This document shows, piece by piece, positions 8,080 through 15,776 of a stretch of DNA of 37,938 nucleotides (the stretch's first letter is position 1; every line of letters begins with the position of its first letter). The stretch lies in the NCBI GenBank assembly GCA_035517775.1, contig DATIYF010000002.1:1-37938 (forward strand), written 5' to 3'. Source of the DNA: DATIYF01 sp035517775 (GTDB lineage: Bacteria; Acidobacteriota; Terriglobia; Terriglobales; Acidobacteriaceae). Both the position numbers and the translations under genes were made by a program. The notes beneath the pieces were generated by a model. That model was not told where the DNA came from and did no database searches. It worked only from the letters and a program-made list of their open reading frames with translations.

Positions 8080-8841
8080 TCACCCTTTCCGGCAGATGGG
8101 CACGTAGTCCGAATGCTTCACGCCGGGCGAAGGCCGGCGGTCAGGCAAGGTGGGTGTCGGCCAGTGCGACCGGTCTTCGTAGATATAGACCTGATAGTCT
8201 CCGTCAAAATCGCCCGATGACAGCACCTGAATATTCTCGAAAAACGGCTGGTAGCGTTCGAAATAGTCCAGGCCGGGAGCGCGCACGTGGCCGCACTCAT
8301 GCGGATTGGGCGCCGCGTACTCCACCGTCACATCCGAGACAATCGGCACGGGCAGAATCGCGATACCTCCGGGCGCAAGCACGCGCTGCACTTCGCGGAT
8401 CGCTGCCAGGTCGTCTTTTATGTGCTCGAGCACGTGCGAGCCATAGACCAGATCGAAGGATTGATCGGGAAACGACAGGCAGGTGAGGTCTTCGCGGCGG
8501 TCGGCGTCGGTCTTGTAAAGATCTGCGCTCACGTAGGAAGCGCATGCGGCGCGCAAGCGGCTGCTGATGAATCGCTCGGGCGCCATATGCAGGACCCGCA
8601 GCGAGCGGAAGTTGACCTGTTCCTGCAGCCGATTGACCACCAGCCACTGGAAACGATGGCGCTCTAGATGTCGGCAGCGCGGGCAGAGGGCATGCAACCG
8701 CCTGCCCGTATCGCGGGTCACGTCGAGAAACACGCCATGATAGCCGCAGATGGGACACGAGAAGCGCTCCCGCGAAGAATCCAGGCGCAACCTGGCCTGG
8801 GAGAGTACGGTGCCAGCTCGCGCCGTCAGACGGTTGAGCAT
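8080..8841 (-). CDS. Class I SAM-dependent methyltransferase with N-terminal zinc ribbon
   Basis: This 253-residue enzyme is predicted to transfer a methyl group from S-adenosylmethionine to an unknown acceptor. Near the N-terminus, CPIC and CPRC form a likely zinc ribbon. The Rossmann-type methyltransferase core follows: LRVLHMAPE (motif I variant), a YVSADLYKTDADRREDLTCL segment, and FDLVYGSHVLEHIKDDLAAI with RVLAPGGIAIL, typical of the Methyltransf_11 group. The HVLEHI motif is characteristic. I chose ATG 8841 because the upstream in-frame extension to 9150 runs antisense into mscS and is low-complexity. The gene stands alone, convergent with ftsK and divergent from mscS. Related proteins often lie in glycan or lipid modification loci, but nothing here fixes the substrate. 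Confidence 0.85.
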   Translation of the reverse strand: MLNRLTARAGTVLSQARLRLDSSRERFSCPICGYHGVFLDVTRDTGRRLHALCPRCRHLERHRFQWLVVNRLQEQVNFRSLRVLHMAPERFISSRLRAACASYVSADLYKTDADRREDLTCLSFPDQSFDLVYGSHVLEHIKDDLAAIREVQRVLAPGGIAILPVPIVSDVTVEYAAPNPHECGHVRAPGLDYFERYQPFFENIQVLSSGDFDGDYQVYIYEDRSHWPTPTLPDRRPSPGVKHSDYVPICRKG

Positions 8842-9052
8842 GATGCACAGATTCCGGCAACCACCCGGAACTTGGCTCTCGGGTATCCTAGGTAATTTCC
8901 TGAGAGGAAAACGGTAGGCCGGACGACTTTGGACGGATGCCGAACGGGTGGAACCCGGCGAAGGCCCCATCGCAGGACTCCGGATGCACTTTGGCGGCAA
9001 AAACCTCATCATCATTCCCTGAAGTATTCTGAGGTACTCTCCTGGAGGGCTT

Positions 9053-10069
9053 ATGAAAGTATTGAAAAAGCAGACCGTGATTGCCGTGGTAGTAGTGCTG
9101 GTCCTGGCGGCGGTGGTGGAGGTGTGGAAACCACAGTGGCTGAGGGCCACGATTGCCCTTTCCCGGGGCGATCTCTACCGCATCTTGAAACAGCCCTATT
9201 TCCACCTGGGGCACCTGCCGGTAACGCTCGGCTTCCTCATTGAGACGTTTCTGTTTCTGCTGGCGCTCACCTTCGTCTCGCGCTGGATACGGGGCTTTCT
9301 GCTGCGCGACATTCTGGTGCGCACGCCCTGGGACCCGGGGCAGCAGTACGCGGTTTCGCGGGTGATCGGCTATCTGATCTTCGTTTTCGGATTGGTGATC
9401 GGGCTGCAATCCCTGGGCCTGGATTTGAGCAGCCTGGTGGTTTTGGGCGGGGCGCTGGGAGTGGGCGCCGGCTTCGGTCTGCAGCCCATCGTAAGCAATT
9501 TCGTTTCGGGACTGGTGCTGCTGGTGGAGCGGCCGGTGCGCCTCGGCGACCGGGTCGAGGTGAGCAATACTTATGGCGATGTGATACGAATCGGCGGGCG
9601 CAGCACCTGGATTCGGACTAATGACAACGAGATCATCATCATCCCCAACTCGGAGTTCGTGACCGCGCAGGTTACCAACTGGACCGCCAATGACCGCTCG
9701 GTACGATTTTCGCTGCCGGTGGGTGTCTCATATGACAGCAATCCTGAGCAGGTGCGCGAATTGCTGCTGGAGGTAGCCAGGCAGCATCCGGACGTTCTGC
9801 CCGAGCCGGCGCCCGAGGTCATCTTCGATGAATTTGGGGACAGCTCTTTGAATTTCCTGCTGCGGGTCTTTACCGTGAATCAGTTGCAGACGCCGGCGCG
9901 GCTGAAGAGCGATCTTTACTTTGCCATCTTCAAGACCTTCGGAGAGCATGGAATTGAGATCCCCTTCCCGCAGCGGGATTTGCACCTGCGGTCGGTGGCC
10001 ACGCCAGTTCCTTTGAGCGGCATCGCGTCTCCTTCCGCGGCTTCGGGCGGACCTTCTGCGGGCAACTGA
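9053..10069 (+). CDS. MscS-family mechanosensitive ion channel
   Basis: This 338-residue inner membrane channel opens under membrane tension to release solutes during hypo-osmotic shock. Three or four hydrophobic helices occupy residues about 8-25, 55-80 and 100-150. The pore-lining TM3 equivalent is VLGGALGVGAGFGLQPIVSN, with the alternating Gly/Ala pattern of MscS, followed by GLVLLVERPVRLGDRVEV, the beta-domain entry. IIIIPNSEFVTAQVTNW is the conserved middle domain. The last 40 residues are serine/proline-rich. GGAGGG at 9044-9049 gives a strong ribosome site for ATG 9053. It is a single-gene unit; the next gene has its own promoter. Confidence 0.93.
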   Translation: MKVLKKQTVIAVVVVLVLAAVVEVWKPQWLRATIALSRGDLYRILKQPYFHLGHLPVTLGFLIETFLFLLALTFVSRWIRGFLLRDILVRTPWDPGQQYAVSRVIGYLIFVFGLVIGLQSLGLDLSSLVVLGGALGVGAGFGLQPIVSNFVSGLVLLVERPVRLGDRVEVSNTYGDVIRIGGRSTWIRTNDNEIIIIPNSEFVTAQVTNWTANDRSVRFSLPVGVSYDSNPEQVRELLLEVARQHPDVLPEPAPEVIFDEFGDSSLNFLLRVFTVNQLQTPARLKSDLYFAIFKTFGEHGIEIPFPQRDLHLRSVATPVPLSGIASPSAASGGPSAGN

Positions 10070-10149
10070 AATGAGAGTGAGGGCGAGTGGCGCCACTGCC
10101 CGGGTACGGGCCATTCTTTTAAGCCGCGACCACCAAAAACTTACTCAAC

Positions 10150-10177
10150 TTGTCAAGCGGCGGAAAGGGAGTATAAT
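10150..10177 (+). promoter_or_regulatory. Strong sigma-70 promoter
   Basis: TTGTCA (10150-10155) and a perfect TATAAT (10172-10177) are separated by 16 bp. The predicted start near 10184 gives a 50-base leader ending in GAGGTG (10225-10230) before ATG 10234. It is the best-looking promoter in the window. Confidence 0.8.
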
Positions 10178-10233
10178 CCCGGCGCTTCGCAATCAGGAAA
10201 TCCTTTCAGGAAAAACAGAATAAAGAGGTGACT

Positions 10234-11043
10234 ATGCTTCGCAGATCGGCGGTGTGCCTGACGTTCGCTCTTGCACTCTCCGTTCCTTCGCTGGCGCAGA
10301 TGGAGCACAGCGGGATGACCGGCTATCACCGGGTCGCCTGCATCAAGGTGAGCCGCGAGAAAACCAAGGACTATCGCGCGTGGGTAACTTCGGACCTGCG
10401 CAAGTACGCGCAGGCGGAAGTGGAGGCCGGCACACTTTCCACCTGGTTCCTGCTGGAATCGGTTGAGCCCCAGGGCAAGTCGGCGGAGTGCGATTATCTG
10501 AGCATCTGGATGTATCCGGGAGCGCCGCCGGAACCCATGAGCAATGAGCAAGTGGCGGCCATGTTGAAGAAGGCGGGCGTGGCGGATAGCGCGCAACAGT
10601 TCCTGGAGCGCCGCGATTCGCTGACCACGCTGGTTTCTTACAATATGCTGCAGAACCGCGCCCTGGTAGGCAATATCAAGACCGGCGACTATCTGGTGGT
10701 GAATTATATGAAGGCAGCGGACGTGGATGCCTGGGTGGCGTTCGAGAAGAAAATCTGGCAGCCGGTGGCCGAGGCCATGGTGAAGGACGGCGTGAGTGAC
10801 GGTTGGTCGCTGAATGTGCAGGTGCTGCCGGGCGGCAGCGACTTGAAATTCCAGGGTGTGACCGTGGACATTTACCCCAGCTGGGATGCGGTTTTCAAAG
10901 ACGACCCGCAGTTCATGGAGCGGTTCAAGAGGGCGCATCCCGACCTGGAGTTTGGCACCACCTTCGAACAATTTGAAAAGCTGCGCACCATCACAGCGAT
11001 TCAGCTGTTTTCTGTAGTGGACATGGTGACACCTGCGAAGTAG
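10234..11043 (+). CDS. Exported hypothetical protein with an internally duplicated alpha/beta fold
   Basis: I do not recognise a named family. The 269-residue product has a Sec signal peptide (residues 1-20, ending SLAQ). The mature part seems to consist of two related halves. Each begins with a beta strand and a short acidic turn, then a helix with a conserved Trp (KVSREKTKDYRAWV in the first, NYMKAADVDAWVAF in the second). Each then has a second strand ending in a W-x-L motif and a strand ending in YP (SIWMYP; VDIYP). This is the layout of ferredoxin-like dimeric alpha/beta barrel domains, here fused in tandem. It is driven by the strong promoter at 10150-10177, so it may be abundant. A perfect ribosome site decides ATG 10234 over the GTG six bases upstream. 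Confidence 0.8.
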   Translation: MLRRSAVCLTFALALSVPSLAQMEHSGMTGYHRVACIKVSREKTKDYRAWVTSDLRKYAQAEVEAGTLSTWFLLESVEPQGKSAECDYLSIWMYPGAPPEPMSNEQVAAMLKKAGVADSAQQFLERRDSLTTLVSYNMLQNRALVGNIKTGDYLVVNYMKAADVDAWVAFEKKIWQPVAEAMVKDGVSDGWSLNVQVLPGGSDLKFQGVTVDIYPSWDAVFKDDPQFMERFKRAHPDLEFGTTFEQFEKLRTITAIQLFSVVDMVTPAK

Positions 11044-11468
11044 GGACGGTTCCCCGAGCGCAGAGTCATTCAACTGCAGGCCGCTGTGCAGTCGGCGCGA
11101 TCTGAGAATGAAGGTGACCCGCCTTCGCTGCCGCGGGCTTCCCACGCGGCACATTGATTGCACAAGATAAGCAATCTGCTGCACCCTGCTCCCGGTTTTT
11201 TTGCCAGGCCAAAACCGGCTCCAGGAGCCGCTTTCGGGGCTTAAGTTCAGGCGAAAGTAAGTGTTATCGAAGTGCGGGGTTACTCGTATTACCACCCCAG
11301 TTACTGTGGTAATCAAGGTGCATAGGTTTCGCCTCAGTACGCAGCGCCACGCGAAATGGGGCCCGGGTTAGCTCTGCTTGGGGCAGAGACCGCTTTTAGC
11401 TTCACCAACCCCGAGTTACAGGTTTTGGTTTTCGTACCTCATCGTGGGTGCTGCGAGGAGAGACTACG
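11044..11468 (+). other. Long structured intergenic region before the cytochrome gene
   Basis: No gene is supported in these 425 bp. They contain several inverted repeats: GATTGC/GCAATC at 11156-11176, CCGGTTTT/AAAACCGG at 11192-11218, ATTACCAC/GTGGTAAT at 11288-11313, and CTCTGC/GCAGAG at 11372-11388. The first two could end transcription of the preceding gene. The later two may lie in the leader or operator region of the cytochrome gene. No known riboswitch consensus was recognised. Confidence 0.5.
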
Positions 11469-13205
11469 ATGAGACGCAATCTCTACCGGGCCCTTTTCCT
11501 TGTGATTGCAGCGGCGGCGCTGGCAGCAATCCTGCCGGTCGCGACCACACAAACCACTACTACGCAGTGTCCGCGATGGCTGGCCTCGGCCTGGCAGCAG
11601 GCCCTGAGCACGCCCTTGCTGCCCGTTATCCTTTCGGGCGGCACTCCAGCCACCATTCCGCAGACGATGAGCTTTCCGGATCCGACCGGGAAAATCAGCT
11701 CCTACCGCTCGGACGGGACAGTCACCACTGCGAATAATGCATTTTTCTCCTCCCTGGGCACCAACAACCGCACCTGCCTTACCTGCCATCAACCGCAAAA
11801 TGGGTGGAGCATCTCTCCTGATTCGGTCATGGCTACCTATAAGCTCACGCAGGGGCGCGATCCGCTATTCGCACCGGTGGATGGCGCGGACTGCCCCGAT
11901 TCAGGAGCAGCCGCCACCAAGTACAATTCGGCATTTATCGCAGCGCGAAAGCAGCTTTTCACCCACGGCAATTTCCGCATCTTTCTGCCCGTGCCCCCCA
12001 CTCGGGAGTGGCAACCGGTGACCATCGCGCGAGACCCGGGCGGTTGCGAGTGCAGCAAGAAGTATGGGCTGCCCGCCGGCATGCTCTCGTTTTACCGCCG
12101 CCCGCTGCCCGCCGCCAATGTGACCTTCGTCGGGCCGGGCGCGGTCATCCTCACCGACGGAACGCCGGGGGTGAACATCATGTGGGACACGCGTGAACCC
12201 AGCCTGGCCAGCCAGTTCCTCGATGCCACGCTGGTCCACGCGCAGGCCTCGGCCTCTCAGGCGGCAGCCCTGCAGACAACTACGATGGGGGCTTTGCAGA
12301 TTAACCAGGGCGTGACTTTTCAGCAGGCAAACTACACGGCGCAGTCCTATGACACCGTGGCCGGAGACCTGACCGGAATGACCGACGCCAGCGGCGCCCT
12401 GGGCGGGCCGCAAAACTTGTTCAATTTCACCCTCTCCTTACCTCCGCCGGGTCCCGGCTTCGGCACTGGAAATTGTTTCGTGGGTGTGGGCTCAGGAATG
12501 CCATGCCCGGGCTCGTTTGCTCTCAATTTCGCCAATGGCGGAACCAATGTGGGCTCCCAGGTCTATGCCAGTTTCGGCACGACCACGGGAACCACCCCCA
12601 GCGCCAAGATGCGGCAGTCCATCGCGCGCGGAGAAGCGCTCTATAACGGCACCGATCCCCAGCATCATGGAGTCTTCATCATTGACGGAGTCTCGGGACT
12701 GGTCGAACTGGGCGCAGTCGGTCCGCCGAATGTGGCCATCCCGAACGGCACCTGCACTACCTGCCACAACAACGTCAACGTTGGGAACGATGACTTTCTC
12801 GATCCCAAGCACCTGGGAATTGGCGACAACAGCTACGTGAGTGCGCGGCAGAAGGGCGCCAACGGCTCCTCGACGCTGCTGCCCAGCTCCGATAGGCCGC
12901 TGTTCACCTTCCTGTGCCCGCCGGGCTCGATTCCCTTCTTCAGCAATCCTGTGGTGGTGAACGGAGTGACCTACGACAAGTTCCAGACCACCGATCCCGG
13001 GGTAGGCTGGATCACCGGAAAGTGCGCTGACCTGGGCAAATTCAAAGTGCCGGTGCTGCGCGGTCTGGCCTCGCGCGCGCCCTTCTTCCACGGCGGTGAG
13101 GCGGCCACCATGAAGGACGTAATTCTGTTCTATAAAAACCGCTTCAATATGAATCTGACCAACCAGGACGTGCAGGACCTGATCAACTTCATGAACTCGC
13201 TTTAG
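11469..13205 (+). CDS. Exported dihaem cytochrome c, MauG/cytochrome-c-peroxidase-like
   Basis: This 578-residue exported protein has a signal peptide (about residues 1-28) and two covalent haem c sites, CLTCH at 103-107 and CTTCH at 429-433. The C-terminal block FKVPVLRGLASRAPFFHGG ... LFYKNRFNMNLTNQDVQDLINFMNSL is the signature of the dihaem peroxidase/MauG superfamily. Classical CcpA enzymes are about 330 residues, so this one has a large insertion of roughly 200 residues between the haem domains, rich in Gly, Thr and Pro. It presumably acts in the periplasm in peroxide reduction or oxidative protein or cofactor modification; which one cannot be told. GAGGAGAG (11455-11462) decides ATG 11469 over the upstream GTG 11448. 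The spacing to the previous gene argues for a separate transcript. Confidence 0.88.
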   Translation: MRRNLYRALFLVIAAAALAAILPVATTQTTTTQCPRWLASAWQQALSTPLLPVILSGGTPATIPQTMSFPDPTGKISSYRSDGTVTTANNAFFSSLGTNNRTCLTCHQPQNGWSISPDSVMATYKLTQGRDPLFAPVDGADCPDSGAAATKYNSAFIAARKQLFTHGNFRIFLPVPPTREWQPVTIARDPGGCECSKKYGLPAGMLSFYRRPLPAANVTFVGPGAVILTDGTPGVNIMWDTREPSLASQFLDATLVHAQASASQAAALQTTTMGALQINQGVTFQQANYTAQSYDTVAGDLTGMTDASGALGGPQNLFNFTLSLPPPGPGFGTGNCFVGVGSGMPCPGSFALNFANGGTNVGSQVYASFGTTTGTTPSAKMRQSIARGEALYNGTDPQHHGVFIIDGVSGLVELGAVGPPNVAIPNGTCTTCHNNVNVGNDDFLDPKHLGIGDNSYVSARQKGANGSSTLLPSSDRPLFTFLCPPGSIPFFSNPVVVNGVTYDKFQTTDPGVGWITGKCADLGKFKVPVLRGLASRAPFFHGGEAATMKDVILFYKNRFNMNLTNQDVQDLINFMNSL

Positions 13206-13229
13206 CGGCGGCAGCATGCCGGCGGATCA

Positions 13230-13276
13230 CGGCGGGAGGCTTCTTCCAGCATTCTGTGGAAGCTGGCTTCCCGCCG
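13230..13276 (+). terminator. Long imperfect hairpin after the cytochrome gene
   Basis: Arms CGGCGGGA (13230-13237) and TCCCGCCG (13269-13276) are extended inward by TTCCA/TGGAA. It starts 24 bp after the cytochrome stop. No T tract follows. The remaining 150 bp to the next gene show no gene and only weak promoter-like sequence. Confidence 0.45.
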
Positions 13277-13422
13277 CGACCTTGAAGCAGCGCGATCGCC
13301 CCTGTCTCCATCCCGCCCACCAGCCCGAAGAATTCCAGTCTTGCCTCAGGGGAGGCGTCTAACCGTTGGCAAAATGAAACGTCTGTTATGGGTACAGTCA
13401 ATCCCAGGCACTTCTCACAGGC

Positions 13423-15624
13423 ATGGCGACGACCCGGCCGCGGTTCTGGCATGCAACTTGGTTAACCCTCGCAGTGGCCGCGGCGGCCACCGCGTGCTTC
13501 GCGCAGGCACCCCCTCAGTTCTCTGGCCAGAGAATCGCCACCGCGGCTCGAACTGACCACGCCCCCAAAATGGACGGCACCCTGGACGATCCGGCGTGGC
13601 GGGTGGCGACCCCGATAGAAGATTTTCGCCAGCGGGAGCCGCTTGAAACCCGGCCGGCTACAGAGAAGACGGAAGTTCGCATTGTGTACGACTCCCGACA
13701 CGTGTATTTCGGCATTCACTGCTACGACCATCCTGCCCTCATTGCGGCCAGCGAACTGCGCCGCGACCTCACCCTGGATCTGGATGACAACTTCGCCATC
13801 CTGATTGATCCGACGCTCAGCTACCGTAATGGATACATTTTCGAAATCAATGCGCTCGGGACCCAGCGCGATGGCGAAATCATTGAAGAACAAGCCCCGC
13901 CACAGACCGATTCCATCGTGGACCCAAGTTGGGATGGGCTGTGGATTTCGGCGGCAAAAATCACCCACGACGGCTGGACGGCGACCATTGCCATTCCCTT
14001 CAACACCTTGAATTTTCGCGGCGGTTCGGTGGTGGATTGGGGCATCAATTTCCGCCGGTTCATTCGCCGCAAAAACGAAGAGGACGAATGGTCGGGCTAT
14101 CACCGGGTGTTCGGCTTCTGGCGCGTTTCCCAGGCCGGACGCCTGGAAGGCTTGCGGGGAATCGAGAGCGGGCGCCTGCTGGTGGTCAAACCGTACGGAC
14201 TTCTGGGGGCGCAGGCCTTTGAAGGCCAGCCGTGGAGCGCGCTGCATACCGGCGGAGTGGACATCAAGTATGGCCTGGGGAGCAATCTGATCGCCGCCGG
14301 CACCATTAATACTGACTTCTCTGACGCCGAGGTGGACCAGCAAGAGTTCAATCTCACGCCTTACCCGATTTTTATCCCGGAAAAACGGGGCTTTTTTCTG
14401 GAAGATTCCGACGTGTTCAATTTTCCGCTCTGGAACCAGGATATTTTCTTTTTCAGCCGGCAGATTGGCATTGATCCGGTGAGCGGCCAGGAGGTGCCGA
14501 TTGATGCCGGAGGCAAGATTGCCGGGCACGCGGCCGGCTTCGACCTCGGCGTTATGGACGTAAAGACGCGGGCTGAAGGACCGAACCCCTATGCGAATTA
14601 TTCCATCGTGCGGGTGAAGCGGGCGCTCACGCCGGGCTCGTACATTGGATTTATCGCCAGCGACAAGGAATCGGGCAATCCGCTCGATCCCTACAACCGC
14701 TCGGGCGGCGTGGATGCGAAGTTCGTGATCTTCCGCAATCTCAACCTGCGCGGCTACTACGCCAAGACCTGGACGAGCGGCCTGCCGGGAGACAATGCAG
14801 CCTTCGGCGCCCGGCTTACCTACGCCAATAATTGGTTCAATATTTATGCCGGCCACGGCGTGACCGAACGGAACTTCAACCCGGAAATAGGCTTCGTGAC
14901 GCGAACTGACGACCAGCCGACCATCGTGCAACTCACGTTTACGCCCCGGCCGCATATTGACGGCGTTCGCGAAATAGATTTTGGCGGCGTCTGGTTCAAT
15001 GACCCCAATACGGCGGATAAGCTCATCTATCGCGAACTGGCCCCGAGCGCACAGGTTCTGTTTAATGACGGCGCGCTGGCCGGCGTGACCCCGGTGGATG
15101 AGACCTACCAGGTGCTGCAGCAGCCGCTGCATCTTTACGGGAACATTTCTATTCCCATGGGCGCCTACCACTTCACGCAGCATCAACTGACGTACACGTC
15201 GAGGGGAAATAGTCCATTCACCTATACCGGCCTGTTCCAGTGGGGCGATTACTACACCGGGACATTGAAGACCGCCACGGTGACGGCGCAGTACCGCCCG
15301 AACCCACATCTGGCGCTGGCGGTGAATGACACGCTGAATGTCTTCCGGCTGCCCCAGGGCAACTTCAACATCGAGCTTGCCGGCTTACAGGTGAGCTATG
15401 CTTTCAACCGCTTCTTGAATGTGACCACCTTTATTCAGCCGAACACCGCCGAAACCAGGGCGGTGAGCGCCAACATTCGCCTCCGCTATACCTTCCGCCC
15501 CGACAGCGACTTATACGTAATCTATAACGCGGGCACGCGTTTCCAGGCGCTGGCCGCGGGCAATCCCATGGAAGTCCGTGAGCAGAAATTCGCGGTGAAA
15601 GCTACTTACTCGTGGTCGCGGTAA
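13423..15624 (+). CDS. Exported CBM9-like / DUF5916 protein, predicted outer-membrane beta-barrel
   Basis: This 733-residue protein has a signal peptide (about residues 1-27, ending CFAQ). Residues about 40-230 form a carbohydrate-binding module family 9-like beta sandwich: APKMDGTLDDPAW, then EVRIVYDSRHVYFGIHCYD, DDNFAILIDP and DGWTATIAIPFNTL. The remaining about 480 residues match the DUF5916 pattern, with FSDAEVDQQEFNLTPYPIFIPEKRGFFLEDSDVF and then a long series of amphipathic strands with aromatic residues. That is what an outer-membrane barrel looks like. Members are abundant in Acidobacteriota and Bacteroidota near proteases and transporters. A role in binding or uptake of glycans or peptides is inferred only. 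The start ATG 13423 has a weak ribosome site, but the signal peptide supports it. No frameshift is seen. Confidence 0.85.
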   Translation: MATTRPRFWHATWLTLAVAAAATACFAQAPPQFSGQRIATAARTDHAPKMDGTLDDPAWRVATPIEDFRQREPLETRPATEKTEVRIVYDSRHVYFGIHCYDHPALIAASELRRDLTLDLDDNFAILIDPTLSYRNGYIFEINALGTQRDGEIIEEQAPPQTDSIVDPSWDGLWISAAKITHDGWTATIAIPFNTLNFRGGSVVDWGINFRRFIRRKNEEDEWSGYHRVFGFWRVSQAGRLEGLRGIESGRLLVVKPYGLLGAQAFEGQPWSALHTGGVDIKYGLGSNLIAAGTINTDFSDAEVDQQEFNLTPYPIFIPEKRGFFLEDSDVFNFPLWNQDIFFFSRQIGIDPVSGQEVPIDAGGKIAGHAAGFDLGVMDVKTRAEGPNPYANYSIVRVKRALTPGSYIGFIASDKESGNPLDPYNRSGGVDAKFVIFRNLNLRGYYAKTWTSGLPGDNAAFGARLTYANNWFNIYAGHGVTERNFNPEIGFVTRTDDQPTIVQLTFTPRPHIDGVREIDFGGVWFNDPNTADKLIYRELAPSAQVLFNDGALAGVTPVDETYQVLQQPLHLYGNISIPMGAYHFTQHQLTYTSRGNSPFTYTGLFQWGDYYTGTLKTATVTAQYRPNPHLALAVNDTLNVFRLPQGNFNIELAGLQVSYAFNRFLNVTTFIQPNTAETRAVSANIRLRYTFRPDSDLYVIYNAGTRFQALAAGNPMEVREQKFAVKATYSWSR

Positions 15625-15776
15625 GCCAGGGTGAGCACGCCCGTCCTTCCGGGAGTTAGCGCGCTCCGTAAATTCTTGATCGGGTTGTTGGCATGGCGCG
15701 AGGCAGACTTCGGTAGTAGAATCCCCCAGCTTCGCGGTTTCAGTGTCGGCAGCGGATGTGGGGCGGCGGGCGTGCG

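Noticed and set aside
7707..8486. A 259-codon plus-strand frame across the ftsK end and the methyltransferase
   Set aside because: It overlaps two well-supported genes, starts within ftsK, and encodes an arginine/serine-rich product without a recognisable domain.
84..9040. The shared word GTATTCTGAGG near 84-96 and 9024-9034, both upstream of genes
   Set aside because: An 11-base match is expected many times by chance in 38 kb, and the distances to the two starts differ.
10153..11316. A 387-codon minus-strand frame opposite the duplicated-fold exported protein
   Set aside because: It covers a gene with a near-consensus promoter, ribosome site and signal peptide on the plus strand. Its own translation is His/Arg-rich and unstructured.
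13364..13400. Promoter-like TTGGCA and TATGGG before the DUF5916 gene
   Set aside because: The spacer is only 15 bp and the -10 is poor, so it was not listed as a feature.
13462..15309. A 615-codon minus-strand frame opposite the DUF5916 gene
   Set aside because: Antisense shadow. The plus-strand frame has a signal peptide and clear family motifs, while the minus frame has none.
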